Source: Certhia americana
Lineage: Eukaryota > Chordata > Aves > Passeriformes > Certhiidae
Assembly (NCBI GenBank): GCA_018697195.1
Contig: CM031857.1
Location: 68,846,195-68,910,194, forward strand
DNA: 64,000 nt
Reading direction: 5' to 3'
In this document: piece by piece, positions 1 to 13,600 of the stretch
Layout of the letters: each line of letters opens with the position of its first letter
How positions within the stretch are numbered: position 1 is the stretch's first letter
Translations under genes and position numbers: made by a program
Notes under the pieces: generated by a model
The model's input: only the letters and a program-made list of their open reading frames with translations
Told to the model about the DNA's origin: nothing
Databases searched by the model: none

Positions 1-2319
1 GTAGATTTAGAAATGACTGTGTCTCAGGGTTTTGAGTTTTCTTTGGCTTTGGCACAATCAAAGTCAGATTATCTTCCAGAAAAATTGCTATAAAAATATT
101 TAAACTCTTAAAAGGGCCTTAATTAGTTTATACAGTCATCAGAGTTTCTTGTCTATAAGCTATCATGCTAATTTTACTACAAGGAATTTAACTGAAAATT
201 TAATTAAAAAATACAGCACAAGGATTTAAATTCCTTACCATATTTGAATTTAATGTATTTAATATTTTTAATATTCTTTATACAAAATTGTATATCAAAT
301 TGCCTGCATCCCCCCACAAAAAAATATCAGGGAGTCAAAGTCATGAAGAGTATGGGAGCAGGAAGATTTTGTAGTACATAAAGAATCATCCAATGATTTT
401 GGAAGGGAACCAGATCTTTCAGCTATGTCCTGTGATGCTGATTTCCACCTTCCTGCCTGGTTTTAAAATACCACAAATAAATCCCATGCAGAGGACAGCT
501 CTCTGTGATGGGAATTCAGCCCCTGGTACCAATCCTTAAAAATGGCACCTAAAATACTGGAGAGAAGGGAAAACAACTGGCAGCATCAAATTGAAGCTTT
601 AGTCTCTTTAGGGATGACTTGCCCCCTGCTCAGATAAATTTTAGCTACTGTTTGCCTTCTTACATGTGCAGTTGGCTGTGAGGTTCATTTTGTGACAGGA
701 CTGTCCACATAAGTGTCTAGCTAGTTTTTTCATTTGCTAGGGGAGCAAACAAAGCACAGATAGAGCCCATTCCCTCTAGACAAACAGAGTTTCATGAAAC
801 TAAACATGTCATATGGTAAATTAAAAACAGAAATGGAGGTGATTGTTAGGTAGGATACCCTTCCTCTTCCCATTTTCAAGTTTCATTTGTAGTGAAAAAA
901 AAAGTATACTCAAAAAACCCCTCAAAGTTTAGGAGATTAGGGAGAGTAACAAATGCCTGTTGCTCAAATGCACTGGAAAAGATGTTGAGAAGAAACCCGT
1001 TGTACCCAGGCAAGCTGAAAATGGAATCACCTGGAATCAAAGAAAGTTTGAGGCTGTTTTGAGTCACTTCATATGTGTCACTCCAGTGCAGAGTGTACAG
1101 TGCAGAGGGGAAGGATCACCTCCCTTGAACTGCTGACAATGTTTTAATGCAGCCCAGTAGACCATTTGCCTTCTTTTTTTTATCTTTTTTTTTTTACAAC
1201 GGCAGATTGGTGACTCATTGGTGAAGATGATAGGTTTATAACCATATTGGACATCCCAAAAGGAGCCAGTAGATTCATACTAACAACTGTGTGACAGTGA
1301 ATATTCTCTTTTTGGAAGGTAGGATAGCTTTTGTTTGAGTTGGGTGGTATAAGCAATCAATGGGCTGAGTTGCCTACCACATATTTATTTCCTGTCAAGG
1401 AAGGCAGTCTCAAGCAAGTTGTTGGTAACTCTCTACACAGAATCAAATTTGCACATGATATTCAAGTCTATGCATGTGTAGAACATACTTGGAAAAACTA
1501 AATTGTATTCCTTGTTGACAAATTCAGCCTTAAGATGTACTTAATTCCAGCATAAAACCTGTTTAGTGACAAAGGAATCCTGGTTAGCTATCCAAAGTCC
1601 ATGTCATTTTTCTCTACAAAACAGATTACTCTCAATGTGTCAATAACCTTGTGAGATCAACTCTAAGAGCCTTGAGTTAGATGATTTGAAACTTCAATAA
1701 ACCTTTCACATGCATAAAAAGGCCACTTAGCTCACTGTCACTTCCTCTATGGACTGGTTCTTCAGAAGTGGGCATGGGAATGAGACTGCTGTAGGAAAAC
1801 AACGGGGAAGAAGACCTTGTCCTCATGGCTAGAAACCTTCTCTGGCAGACAGGAATTTCAGCTTGTAAGAGAGGACCATGCTCTGAAAAAGAGTAAATTA
1901 TGTCTTTTAAGCTGGGCAAATACTATGGAACACATAAACCTCTTATTTGTGTAATGATCAGCCTCTTCAGTAATCTTTCTGTTGCACTTTTTGGCTGGAA
2001 GAAAATGAAAGTGTTTCCTCTTCCAGTGTTTTGCATGCCATCTCAAAGGGATGCTGAGTGATGCAATTTACAAATCCCACTGCTACAGAGACAATGAATG
2101 CTTGAAAGATAAATCTGCTGCCTATCAATACCTTGAAGAAATGTCAGACTTGGAAGGAAAGTTCCAAAGGTTAAAAAATTACCCACGTGCTGACAGATCA
2201 GGCTTTCATTTCCCATCGGCCAATGAGAAATGGGATGAAGGTGATAACTAATTGAAAGACAGTTGTATATTGATCCCCTTCCTCAGGAAAGGAAGATGTA
2301 ATGAAGGATAGTTCCTTAC
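1..2319. other. Unique AT-rich DNA, no gene identified
   Basis: I see no repeat family, RNA gene or recognisable coding sequence in this stretch. It is ordinary AT-rich, CpG-poor sequence with a T-rich patch near 1171-1196. The 66-codon plus-strand frame at 2051-2251 has a balanced, protein-like composition, but I recognise no family and it is treated as a low-value lead only. Confidence 0.6.
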
Positions 2320-2565
2320 CTTAGTTTGCTCTTAGGTATTGGGAGTGTTAAGCAAGGTTTCCACAGGAACTGAACCATAGTTCTAGAACCTTGTGGCTCT
2401 ATGAAAAATACCTCTGGATATACACTCAAGGAGGGATTTAGGTCACCTTTTTCAGTCCTGCAAACGTATCCAAGCCCATGGTGCCAGCTTCTGTACCACA
2501 AGGTCTTGTAGTCACAGGGCAGCTCAACAAATTCCTGCTTGTGGGACAACTCAGTATGATGTTTT
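2320..2565 (-). other. Candidate coding exon of unknown gene (minus strand)
   Basis: Read on the minus strand, a pyrimidine-rich acceptor (TTTTCCTGGGTTTCAG) ends just before base 2565, and a strong donor (AAG|GTAAGG) follows base 2320. The 246 nt between them are open in one frame. They give 81 complete codons plus one leading and two trailing bases, so the exon would be symmetric, phase 2 at both ends. The stop lies inside the donor itself (GTAAGG), as expected for a real exon read into its intron. The predicted peptide is mixed and protein-like, with several W, Y and C residues and a stretch WHHGLGYVC. I do not recognise a family and see no partner exons nearby. It could be a genuine exon of an unrecognised gene, a relic, or a chance open frame. 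The splice sites and frame are seen; the exon call is inference. Confidence 0.3.
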
Positions 2566-5500
2566 CTGAAACCCAGGAAAAAGCTTTGGTATTACCCTGG
2601 ACTTTTCTGGAAGATGTATTTCATTGGTAGGAGCCTGACATCAATTTCCTCCACGATGTTCATCTTGGTTTATTTTTCAAACCCTTCCCAGAACCTCAGC
2701 TGCATGACTTGGACATTGCCAAATGGCTGTCCTGTCAAAAAGCCAGGAGGTTTGTCAAGCATATAAGTAAATTATATTTTTTCCAGTCTTGGTTCTGTAA
2801 AAATATTTCAATTTTCTGTTTCTTAGCTCAAAATCTACTCATAAAATTTCTTCATGAAAACTACATTGTTATGATTCAGAAAGGACATATTTGTTTAATA
2901 GATATTTCTTATAATGCTCTTAAGCTAGAATAGGCCAAAGTTAGAATGAAATTGTTAATCATACCCTGTTTTACTAATACATATGGTTCCATTGATTTTA
3001 ATAGAATTACACAACTTAGTGAAATAAGCTAATTCTCCCTGAGATAAACCTTGAAATTAGAAGTTGATGGAAATCCTGATATGGGGAACTGTTGATTGAA
3101 ATTGAAAAATGTATCTCTGATTCTGGACTCATTTTTTTTGTCTAAGTTTTTATATGATTATCTACATATATTCTATCCATCAGGAGAAAGAGTATCTCAT
3201 AAAAATGATATGTCAGTACATTTTTTATGTTTCTTCTCTCTCCTCTTTATTTGAAATAAATGATTGTTTTAATGTGTTGTTTTGGTTTTATTTATTTTAA
3301 ATTACTGTAGAAAGCTATGTCAAAATGTTTGCCTTATTGTTTTGAATTCAGTTATATTCTTATCTGCTTTGTGTTATTTATTGTTTGATACATTTAATTT
3401 ATAGGAACTGAAAACCTGGATCAAGATGGCAATCCCACTGTGCTGTTTGCTAAATCCTACTTTCAGTGGAGCAGAGAGGGAATGTCATGGCCCCTCCCAA
3501 CATTTATTACATGCACAAATGTAAAGAGGTACATTCCTCAAGTGTAGGGCTGTTCCTATGCACATGGATGTGTGTGTGTTCACACTTGCCCTTTCACATG
3601 TGCACTTTGCCCTCACTTTAAGAGTCTAATGTGCAGTGAGAGAATTTGAATCCCATTAATTGACCTTTCTAAGAAGTGAAGGGAAAGAGTGGAGGGGGAA
3701 GCATACACACCTGCAGCTTATTTCCTTTAAAGAGATGACTTGAAGATGATAGAGATGAGACAGAAGAATACTGCCCCTTGCCAGAAGCTTTGTTCACAAT
3801 GCTTACAATGCACGGCCTGAGAAGCCGAGTGGGAACTATTGCCATTGGAATGAAGAACAGTGCTGCTGGGGGTCATGGAGCAGGGAGTGCAATCGATTAG
3901 AAGTATAAGTCTTAAGATGGCAGCAGGGAAAATGTTCAGTGACTGTTGACCAAATCAATCTGCTAAATGATCTTTCCTCCAGATGTGTATCATGTTATTC
4001 TTTTATAGCTGAATTTGCATTCAGGTGCTTTAGCTTAGCTGGTTTTGAAGGCACTGGAAGTGGAGTGACTGTCTGTAGGAAGATAATTTAGAACAAAGAT
4101 TTCACAAGAACATTAATTTTACATAAAAAATTCCTGCCTGATATTTGAAAATATAACTACAAGGGAATCCAGAAATAAGGTACAAGAAGCAGAACTTAGC
4201 TAATGTTTATTGGTGATAGGTAACTGATTATTATTTAAAAGGCATTCCAAGTCCACTGATGTCAGCAGTAGCTTTTCAGGAGAAATTTAACTGGGTCTTT
4301 GGATAACATCATCCCCACTGTGTGGGGATTATTTTGATGATGCCATTGGATGCTATTTAAGGCAGGGGCTCCCAAGTAATTTCATTGTTTATGACAAGCC
4401 TCATTTATGCCCACTATATAATGACATATTCTGAATTTCTCTTATGAACTGCATGATAGTTTTAGTATGTAAAAATTAACACTAGGCTATTTTAACCATG
4501 TTAGAAAAGGATGCCTCTTTGGCCTTGCTTCCTTCTGTCTTTCCTTTGCTCTGCAGGGAAAAGAAAGTGCACATTGCAGTATGCTTAAATTTAATCCATC
4601 CACTTATTCTTGTCACATATTTCTGTATACTGTCATTCAATCCTAGCAAAAAAAAAAAAAAATCAAACAAAAAACAACTCTCTTTTCGTAATGAAATCTT
4701 TTTCAACAACAAAAATCCTTTCTTCTTCAAGTTCTGTTTATGCCATGCTGTGACCTGATTCCTACCAGTGTGGAGAAACTCACTGCTCTTTTATGATCTA
4801 AAGCAGATCTGAACCTAACATTCCAAAGATGAAAGCTGCCTGAACAGCAGTGTAGAGTTCCTGGCAGAAACCTCTGTCCTCAATATCCTCTGTCAGGAGA
4901 AATGTTTTCAGCTACAAGACCAATTTATGCTCATCACAAGTGAGGAGTGAAAGTGCCTGCTCCCAGATGAACTGCAGCATTTCACTGCAGAAAGATTCAC
5001 TGGTCATGTTGGTATTGTATATTTACTCTATAAAAGTTTCAACCACAAAGACAAGTTGCAGTGTTGAGTTTCAAATGTTCTTTGATGGATTAGTGCATAT
5101 AAATGTCTTAATTCTGTCATGATTTTTGATAGAATTCACTCTGCTAAAAGCTATTAAATCAGACTGAGTGAAAAGTAGTATAAAACATAATAAAATGTTA
5201 CATCATGGTTTTTGACATATTGCATGATTTCAAGATCACTTTGTGAGACAGATTTCAATTTCTTTTAAGTCCGACTGCTCAATATATTCTTTGTTATGAC
5301 AAGAGCACTAATGTTTATGTCAAAGAAAGATACAAATGTGATGGAAAATGTCAGAAAAGATTTCTGTTCCTGTACCAGGAAGGAAAAAGGTTACACTACA
5401 GGATCTGCTGTGCGCAAATGTAAAAATAGTATTTATTGAAATGCCTTGAACTTCCACATTTGCTTCTTTTTTTTTATCATAAGAGTTCTTACACAGCTAA

Positions 5501-5803
5501 ACTGATCTTTGAATAGTATTTGTTGAAAATTTGATAGCTCTGAAAATGATGGATTTCCCTCAGTGTAAGTCCCCTTATGCAAGAGAAATTTTGTTGCTCT
5601 TATATCCTGTTTTGGGGTGTCCTACAGCTGACATCTGAGCAGCACAAAAAGTAGCCAACATAAGAAATTGTCAACATTTTGCTGTCTTTAGCAGGCACTA
5701 AAGGCACAGGCACTAGTCTCATATAACCTCTGCAATCAGCTATGATATACAGCGTTAAATCTCCCTGCTGTTGTAGCCAGGAAAGAAAAATGTGCTCAAA
5801 GCA
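2566..5803. other. Unique DNA, nothing identified
   Basis: No recognisable gene or mobile element is seen. The stretch is AT-rich unique sequence with a short A14 run and A-rich patch at 4650-4677. The open frames on both strands at 4482-4758 are produced by that A-rich patch and are not taken as coding. Confidence 0.55.
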
Positions 5804-5821
5804 TTTTTTTTTTTTTTTTTT
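5804..5821. repeat. T18 homopolymer
   Basis: This is an uninterrupted run of 18 T. There is no recognisable retroposon body on either side, so it is listed as simple low-complexity DNA rather than as the tail of an insertion. Confidence 0.9.
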
Positions 5822-6271
5822 CAAGAGTAACACTTCAACAATCAAAGGGTGAAACCAGATAAAAAGTCACATAGATCTGTATTTAAAATCATTGATTTGT
5901 GAGTATGGGGGGTGTGTGAGCAGGTTATGTATGGGAGAAATCCCCTTAGCTAAAAGCATTAGAAAAATGGAATGAATGTAAAATTCAACAGTTTAATTGG
6001 ATCCCGAGGAATTATCTTGGAACCTGCAAACTGGCTTCCAAGCCCTGCTAACTAACTTACCTTCATCAAATGCTTAAAGGCTTTCCTCACATTGTCAAAA
6101 GCATTTTAAGCAAGCACAGCACTCAGCTACATACCATGACAAATTTTGCCTGTAGGCTATTAAAATGGTTTTAAACTAGTGAGGCGTGCTCTTAAAAAAA
6201 TATATGTATATATACACTTTGTACATATTTCACCCTGAACTGGCTCCCTCCTACCAAGCTACTTTCTTTAT

Positions 6272-6327
6272 GGGGGTTTTTTGGGTTTTTTTTGGTCGGG
6301 GTTTGTTGTTTTGTTTTTTTCTTTTAG
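6272..6327 (+). repeat. G/T-rich low-complexity tract
   Basis: This is a purely G and T stretch (apart from isolated C) with G runs of 5, 3, 2 and 4 separated by T6-T8, followed by GTTGTTTTG and a T7 run ending in CTTTTAG. It could form a loose, long-loop quadruplex. It could also simply serve as a polypyrimidine-like run before an AG. No downstream donor within exon distance was convincing. Confidence 0.5.
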
Positions 6328-6379
6328 CTCTTATATCTTTGGAGTCTACCAGGGTTATTAATTAATGAACTTGTGCATT

Positions 6380-6930
6380 TTCTGTCTTTAGCTGCTGAAG
6401 AGTGAGGAACTGTCAATCAGCAGGGACCCTCCTGAATTAGGTGAATGCTAACATTTGGCAAGTGTCATCACAGTTGCTTGCCCATGCCCTTGTAATGCTC
6501 TAAGCCAGTGACCCTTCCCTCTTTGTCACACATTTCAGGTAGCACTCAGAGCTCATTGTGTGCAGCTGAGGTCAACTGCCAACCAACCAAGTGCTCTGTC
6601 CTGCTCACACAAAGCTTTCCCTGAAGGCAAGAGAAAAGAATAATAAAAGGGGGAAATGGCCTGCTGAGCAAAGACTCTGAGTCTTTTATAACAGGAGGTC
6701 GTTTTTGATTATAGGAAGGAACCTTCAGTGGCCATGGAAACCAAAATGCCACACAAAAGCCAGAGGGTGCTTGGGAGGTAAACAAGATAGATGAAAGGTG
6801 ATGGTGCTTTTAATCTCCACAATCAATGTGTTTAGGTGGGTGACTTTAATTTAATCCATGTCTGATTAACCCAGTCCCTTTGTTTACACCATTATAGGAG
6901 TTTTTCTCTTATAAAATTTTTAAACAAATG
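6380..6930. promoter_or_regulatory. Possible conserved noncoding regulatory block
   Basis: This block has higher sequence complexity and GC than its surroundings and has no useful open frame. Near 6800-6895 there is a cluster of motifs typical of developmental enhancers. These include several TAAT/ATTA homeodomain cores, TGATTAACC, and a forkhead-like TTGTTTAC. This is a composition and motif argument only, because no alignment was available. It may be ordinary unique DNA. Confidence 0.2.
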
Positions 6931-7239
6931 TTAAAAGATTCCAGGAGAGGGCTGGTCGCCACAGTGTTTTCATCCTATTCACCCCACTGATGTAATCATG
7001 GATGTTCTCATTATCCACATAAATGCCTAATCCTTCTTACTCCTGCTAAGCTTATCCTCAGTGCTATATTTTTGAAAGAGAGAGTGAAAGTTCTTATACA
7101 AATACAAATTCTTGTGACTTTCTCTTTTAGACACCTAGCAGGATGAAACAACTGGAAACAATGGCACTCAGTAAGGAAACCTTTTCCATCAAGAAGCCTT
7201 GCAGCACTTTTGTGAAAACTGGTTTTCATTTGGGTGAGT

Positions 7240-7640
7240 TATGAGTCCTTGAAAGCTGCCCATCGTATGAGCTTAGACATTTTCAAATAAAGCAGCAGAG
7301 GTTTAAATGACAGCTGAATGTTCGGAAGGAAGTTGTGCCGTGCATGCGTGCGCGGCTAATTTACCTACTTACTGAAAAATATACTCAGGGGTAGTGCTCC
7401 AGGTGAACTCTGCCACATTCAGTTTGGCTTGGCTTACACGACTGAAAACTCTCTCTGACGGCTGTGCAAAGTTTCCCACAATAATGAGCATTTTATGGAT
7501 GAGATTTTCAAAAATCCAGTCCCCCTTTAGGAGAATGGATCCCATTCAGACAGGAAAGGGAAGGGAATTAAAAAAACGGCCCAGAGGAATTTGTGTTCCT
7601 ACATCCCTTGGGGTTAAGGGGTGCATTCAATAAAGACAGG
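7240..7640. promoter_or_regulatory. Possible noncoding regulatory block with local CpGs
   Basis: A short CpG-containing stretch (GCCGTGCATGCGTGCGCGGC, 7337-7356) stands out in CpG-poor DNA and is followed by complex, non-repetitive sequence. A 79-codon plus-strand frame covers 7394-7633, but it lacks family resemblance and splice support, so it is not called coding. Regulatory function is inferred from composition alone. Confidence 0.2.
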
Positions 7641-10600
7641 TATTTAAGGAATTATCTGAGTCTCAGTGTCATTAGAGAATGAGCTTTAAAGCTTCTCTGA
7701 ATTTTGTCCTGGTTTCTGAATGAAAATAAAATCATCACTCATTGAGCTAAGCTTCCTAAGCAGTGTGGAGTAAGGGATAGATGTTTCAAAATAGCATCTG
7801 TAGGAAGAAATGTCTAAGTTCACTGACTTCAAGTTATTGTAGTCCTTTCTATGGCTAAGATGTTTTTGCCATGGTATTCAACAGCTGCCTGAATCCAGCT
7901 AAACAGAAGGTCCTTTCTTGAGAGCAGCTGCCTATCTCAAGTCTTTGAGAAAGTAAAGTAAAAATGTGTCCTTCTATAGTACAGGCAGAGGAGGTGCTGC
8001 AGGTGATGTTACCCATTCTTTGTGTAATAACCCAGCAGTAGGAGCGCTTGGGAACAAGAGACATGGGCACCATGCCTTCCTCAATGCTGGGGTGATTGAA
8101 CTTGGTTTTTTGCTTCCCAGACATGCAGGTCAAGTCTGGGGAGGAGGACATTTCTTGAGCTGGGATGCTCCTCAAAAACAAACAGGAAGACTGAGGCCCA
8201 GAAAGAAAAAAAAGTGCCTATGAACTCCTAAATCTGTAATCTTGTCAAAAAGGGAGGGTCTGTCTGAGGAGATACTGGGAAACAATGTGCCTGGATGTCA
8301 CCACTGTAGAGTTTGACATTCTCTGAGGAAAAACAGTGGTGCTGTTAGTTGCCTTCTGCTAACAGTGAGCACTCATATACGCCCATTGAAGTATTCAAAT
8401 TCTGATCTTCTGTTCAGTTTGGAGCCCACTCCTTCCTCCACAGCTCTCTGGAGGGAGCCTCTCTATCCACTAAGCCAAGATATCCTGAGACAGTCATCAG
8501 AGACAGCCAAAGACAAAGTCTTCTAAGGAAAGTGAGGAACATTTTGCTTTTCATTGAATCCATGGCTATTTCTTATTGAAAACACTGCATCCAAGAATCT
8601 TACATGTGCTAAATTAGTGTGATTCTTTCTCTCACTCAACTGACATTCAAATCCTTTCTATAGAGTGGAGCAGCATAAACAGGCACAAAATGAAAGGGGC
8701 CTACACAAGCATCTTTCAGTAACATTCACCCTGACAATAGAAATTTTAAGTTCCCATATCAGTGTGATATGAACTTGATTATGGATCAGGTATGCAACCA
8801 ATTCCTCTTTATTGTCAACTACTTTGATTAACCATTATGAGAGATTACCTTCTAGACCTCCTTGTTATAAAATCTCCACCATACAGCTGTACAGTTCCAG
8901 GAGTTTAAATACTATGTATAAAAGCAAAACTATAAATTATAGTAAATGGGGCCTTCAAGGTGGCAATTATGGATCAGAGGTGCTTTTAGGATTAGCTATC
9001 AAACAATCAATTGTTTTTCAGGGCCTTTGTTAGGAATAAGTTTTACAATTCTTGTTCATGGATCTTTCCATGACTGAAGCTCTTCAGCACTTTCAAAAGG
9101 CCCAGTAATAAATTGTTCAGTATCTAATATTTTGAAAGGTTCAAGGCCACTCTGTTGGCACAAGAATTGGTCTTGTGTGTGTAACACATGTATGAATGCA
9201 GTGGGAAGCAAAGAACTTTCCTTCCTCCTTTTATCAGCATAAAGTTTACCTAGAGCTGCAATGATCCATGCTATGAGGATTTGAATTTGAATCAAACTTG
9301 CTTTGACTTCACACAAGTTGGTAGACATCTTTCAAGAAGTAGTAACCTCTGGTTATATAGAAATTATATTTCTATAATAGAAATATATTCTTTGGCTTAA
9401 CTAAACTCATGAAAAGATTTTTTTGAGTTTCTCTTCAGTGAGCAAAATTTGGGTTGGCCACCTAACCAACCCAAGGATTATTGTTGACCATGAATTGTGT
9501 GACACTGAAGCACTCAGAGCACTATTCTCACAAAGAAGCACAGAAAAACTTGTTAATGCTGCAATCCTTCCCTAATTTTGCTCAAGCAAAACTCAGCTTA
9601 GTATGCCAGCCTATTTAATGAGGACCTTGTGATTTTTAATACCAGTTTCGTTTGTAGAATTCAGGCTTTTGACAAAGTACCTGAATTCTGATTCAAAGAT
9701 CCTGTGAAATATTTCTCAGATAACTACATGGCAGTAGGATAGAAAAGGAAAGAAAATAGTTTTTTCCATATTTTGGCAGGTTTTAAAGGGCCTTCCACTA
9801 ATCAGCCAGATGATTACATTCTCATTTTCACTCTGAAACTTTGTTTGGTCTCCTTAAGAAGGTAAAGAATGAACAGAAAAATCAAAGAAAGTAAGTGGTG
9901 GAAATACACCATATAATTGGAGCTGTATCTCACTCTGTAGAGATAAGGTAATATAATATGTCATTTAGACAGCTGGTCACAGAACTACTCAAGAAATAGA
10001 GGATAATGACTGAATGGAAGGGAAAAGACTTTTTATTGACTTGAAGGGAGTGACAACAATACCAAGTCTGAGGACTGAGAACATTGCTGTGAAGATGAGG
10101 AACTGAAAAGTGATTATGTGATATGTAAGATTTTGCTTGTGGACCTGGTCTTTCAGGTTATTCATGACTGCTGCAGCTGTTTCCACTTGTCTCCTTTTGA
10201 CTGCTTTAGCAACAACATTCAACTTCTCCACATTCAATAATTTGAACACCTGAGAATGAACGCATTATTTAATACATGCTCCACTTTGCTGAATGAGTCC
10301 CTAAGTTGCAGTGGGGTAAACCTAGAATTCTGAAAAGGACCATTTCTCTCTTCACTCTAGGATTGGGTTTGACAGGCACAGCATCTGAGTCCAGACAAAT
10401 TGCTAGAGTCCTAGAAATAACAATCAAGCTGCTTTCTGCCCAATAAAAGAAACATTATATGGCCAAATTAGGCAACCCAGTGACCACCATGAAATCTGCT
10501 GAAGCTTTTCCTTAGAGTTGATGTGGATACTTAGCCAAACCTCTTTGACTGTGCAGCTGAGCTTTATCATACTCTTCTTCCAGCAAAAATTGTAAATACC

Positions 10601-13600
10601 CTTATATTTATGGTAGTGCAACACCACCTACTAGGAGGCAAGGGTAAGAAAGCTGGCTCTTTTAAAAATTAATGAGCCTTGGAAGGAAATGAAGCTGAGA
10701 GAGTATGAAAGCATATGAATTTCTCCTATACAGAAGAACTAGCATTCATTAAGCTGTAACTCTACACTGTTCAAAGCTCCAGTCCACTTCAGCAGCAGGC
10801 TAGTATGAGTAAGGACTGTAGAGTTCAGGGTATGTGTTTTTCTATTGCCTGGAAAAATATATTACTGCATCTGTGGATAACAAGATTAGCAAAGACATTT
10901 TCTTTGTCACAGAGACATGTGCCTACCTGTACATTAGATGCAATAAAATTGATTTTGCAGTAATCTGAGAAAATAGGAAGTTTATATTCAATGTTAAATT
11001 TGGGGCACTTTGCAATGGTAGCAACTGTAAACTTAATCCTATTTTTACACTGTCAGATGATGGGAATTGCATAACTGAGTATGTTAAAAATGGCAGTCTG
11101 AAGGTTTTGGTACAAGCTAATATTAGAACTTAGAAGAGATGAAAATGAATGTTCTTACAAAAAGTCTTTTAAGCAAGATGTCTTTTAATTGTTCTTTTGT
11201 TTCTGTTTTTACCTAAAAGTATTATAAAAGTCTTAAAAAGCCTTTAAAATTATTGGAAACATATAGATTGGATTATTCACAGTGTTTTTTTCCAGCTATG
11301 ACCACTTAATTTTGAACTTATGTATGAAGGGGGTGTGTTACTTATCCTTTCTCATCTACCAAGAAATAGTCTTAAAGAACTCACGTTCCAGGTCAGAAAG
11401 TTAAAGAAGGGCATATTGACCTGGATTCCTCTTGTTCTGTCCATTTCAGACTATTTCTCATATTCAGTCTTCTACTGAGGGTCATTTCTATGCAAAACAT
11501 TTCTACCAATATGTCTGCATCAAACAAAAGTTCACAGTTATTGAACATACTGTATTCATAGTAACGCAGCTGTGAATGCTATTCCTTGATACCATCTTGG
11601 AATAAGCTGTACAAAGGCAACACAGATCACATAGAAATGACCGTGCTATGCTAATGAACCATTATACCTTCATCACTGAGTGTAAATAAAGAAATACACC
11701 CTTACAACTCTGAAAGGAAATTGCTGTCAGATATGATGGATTGTATTTCCTGGCTCTATGGTTGGTAAATTTATATTTAGTCTTCATTTGATTACTGGTC
11801 ACTATATTGTGTTTATTGCATAATAAGTCACTGGGGAGTGATCAAATAATTTTCGTGAAGACACTGATTCAGCATTAGAAATGAAAACTTTTGAGGAGAC
11901 ACAGTATCTTTCACTTTGAAAAAGCAGCTATGCAAAGGGTGAGCTATCAAAAATAAGGAAGATTAAGTCTGTATTCCTTCCAGGTAGCCACTGTTGCCAT
12001 TTTTAAAGAACATTATTAGATGCAAGTAAGGTTGTTCTGACGGAAATCAGTATCTGAACAGTTCTGCTTCTCTCAAGAATATGTGCAGGATGTGTAGTTC
12101 CAAAATCAGAATAATGTTCAGGTGCTAGTCACAAGAGGGAGCTCAGTGCTTCAGAGCTATAATAGAAATAGATCCAGACTGAAAAGCAAAATTTGAATTG
12201 TTTGTAAAAGGATATAGGGTTGGTAAATTAATAGCAATTTTCAGTTATTGACCTATGTTAATTCAACTTGGATTTATCCTAGAACATCAATCTTTGGCAT
12301 TAAAAAAGGAGAATATTTTACTTTCAGTTAATATATAGCTCACTTTCTCTGGCTTTCATCTGTCTACTTTCTTATATTTTTATTTCTGTATAAAAAGTAA
12401 AGTTAAAATTGAATGGAACCTGACAGTTTATAGTAGCATTTTAAGGCCAAAAAAACTCCCAAACCAGTAATATTTTATTTACTCTATTAGTCTTAGGAAT
12501 GGACTGGACACAAAATTGTTATCATGGTTAAAAACACTCAGAACTCTAAGTATGAAATATTGTAATATTTGAAATTATATGATAAATAAAATATAGACAA
12601 ATTGAAGTGACATCTTTCCAAAAATTCCAGTTGCACACCTAAGATATGCTGGTTTGATAACCATACATTGTAGATGAATTACAGAACATCACATCTTTGT
12701 GTTTTGAAAAATGCCATTTTTGAACTGAGGAACGATTGATTAATAAAACTGTGGCCAGGTGATCCCGAAAGTAAGGTTATTAAAGCTAGAAATCATGAAA
12801 ATTAATATGAAATTTTCAAGAAATCCAAACTTATTTTACTCTTTGGAGGTGAATAATTTTTAAATTATGTTAATTCCTCCTCACAAGTTATATCATGGAA
12901 AAAAGTATGATTTGTGCATTCCAGAGGTCATTGTTCCAGATTAAATTAGGCTGATTCTTTAACAATGGCTCATTTCTTATTTGCCTCTCCCACTCCTGGT
13001 GTTGCCTGGGTGATGTAGTTGTTCAGATGTTGTGGGCTTCTTCAAGTGTTTACTTATCAGTAGTGCAAAGACTGTGGAAAGGACTGGCTTGCTGAATTGG
13101 ATTTACAAAAGTTGTTCTTCCCCAGAATAGTGGAAAGTAACTAAAATAGTCATATTCCTCCTTCTTGCTGTAGATTGCCCTTATCTTCTTCATGTGTCTT
13201 AACCTACCCTATCTGTGACATTTCTCCCTTTCTCATGTGCTACATTTTCTGGCTTGTTTCCCGCTCCCTCTTGCAAAACCTCATCTTTTTTTGGCCATCT
13301 GCTTTGAAAACGTCTGGGGAAGCAGGTAATTTATAAAGTAGAGTCTGCACATATCTCACCAGAAAAAGATTTGTCATGGTTGCAAAATAGAGGCTGAAGA
13401 AAATAACCTCTGCTACACCCTTTCTAGGAAGTTCTGGATCCTTTGGCAGTTATAGTGCTTAAATCAAGTTTAGGTCTAAAAGGTACACTTTCAGAATATA
13501 GTCATGGACTTCATGACAAAAGTACTTGTTAAAATTCCATATTCTGTGTTACACTGTTGTGCAACATAAATCAGCCTAATGATCCCTTCTGGCCTTACAA

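Noticed and set aside
236..301. Minus-strand exon-like segment with GTAAGG donor
   Set aside because: The interior is almost pure A/T and the acceptor depends on a G-interrupted tract; it is most likely chance.
6061..6150. Perfect minus-strand donor (AAG|GTAAGT) at 6059-6060
   Set aside because: No strong acceptor within exon distance on the right gives an open frame. An isolated donor consensus is expected by chance in 64 kb.
8190..8212. GACTGAGGCCCAGAAAG resembles part of a MIR SINE
   Set aside because: The match is too short, with none of the flanking MIR core or tRNA-like head visible.
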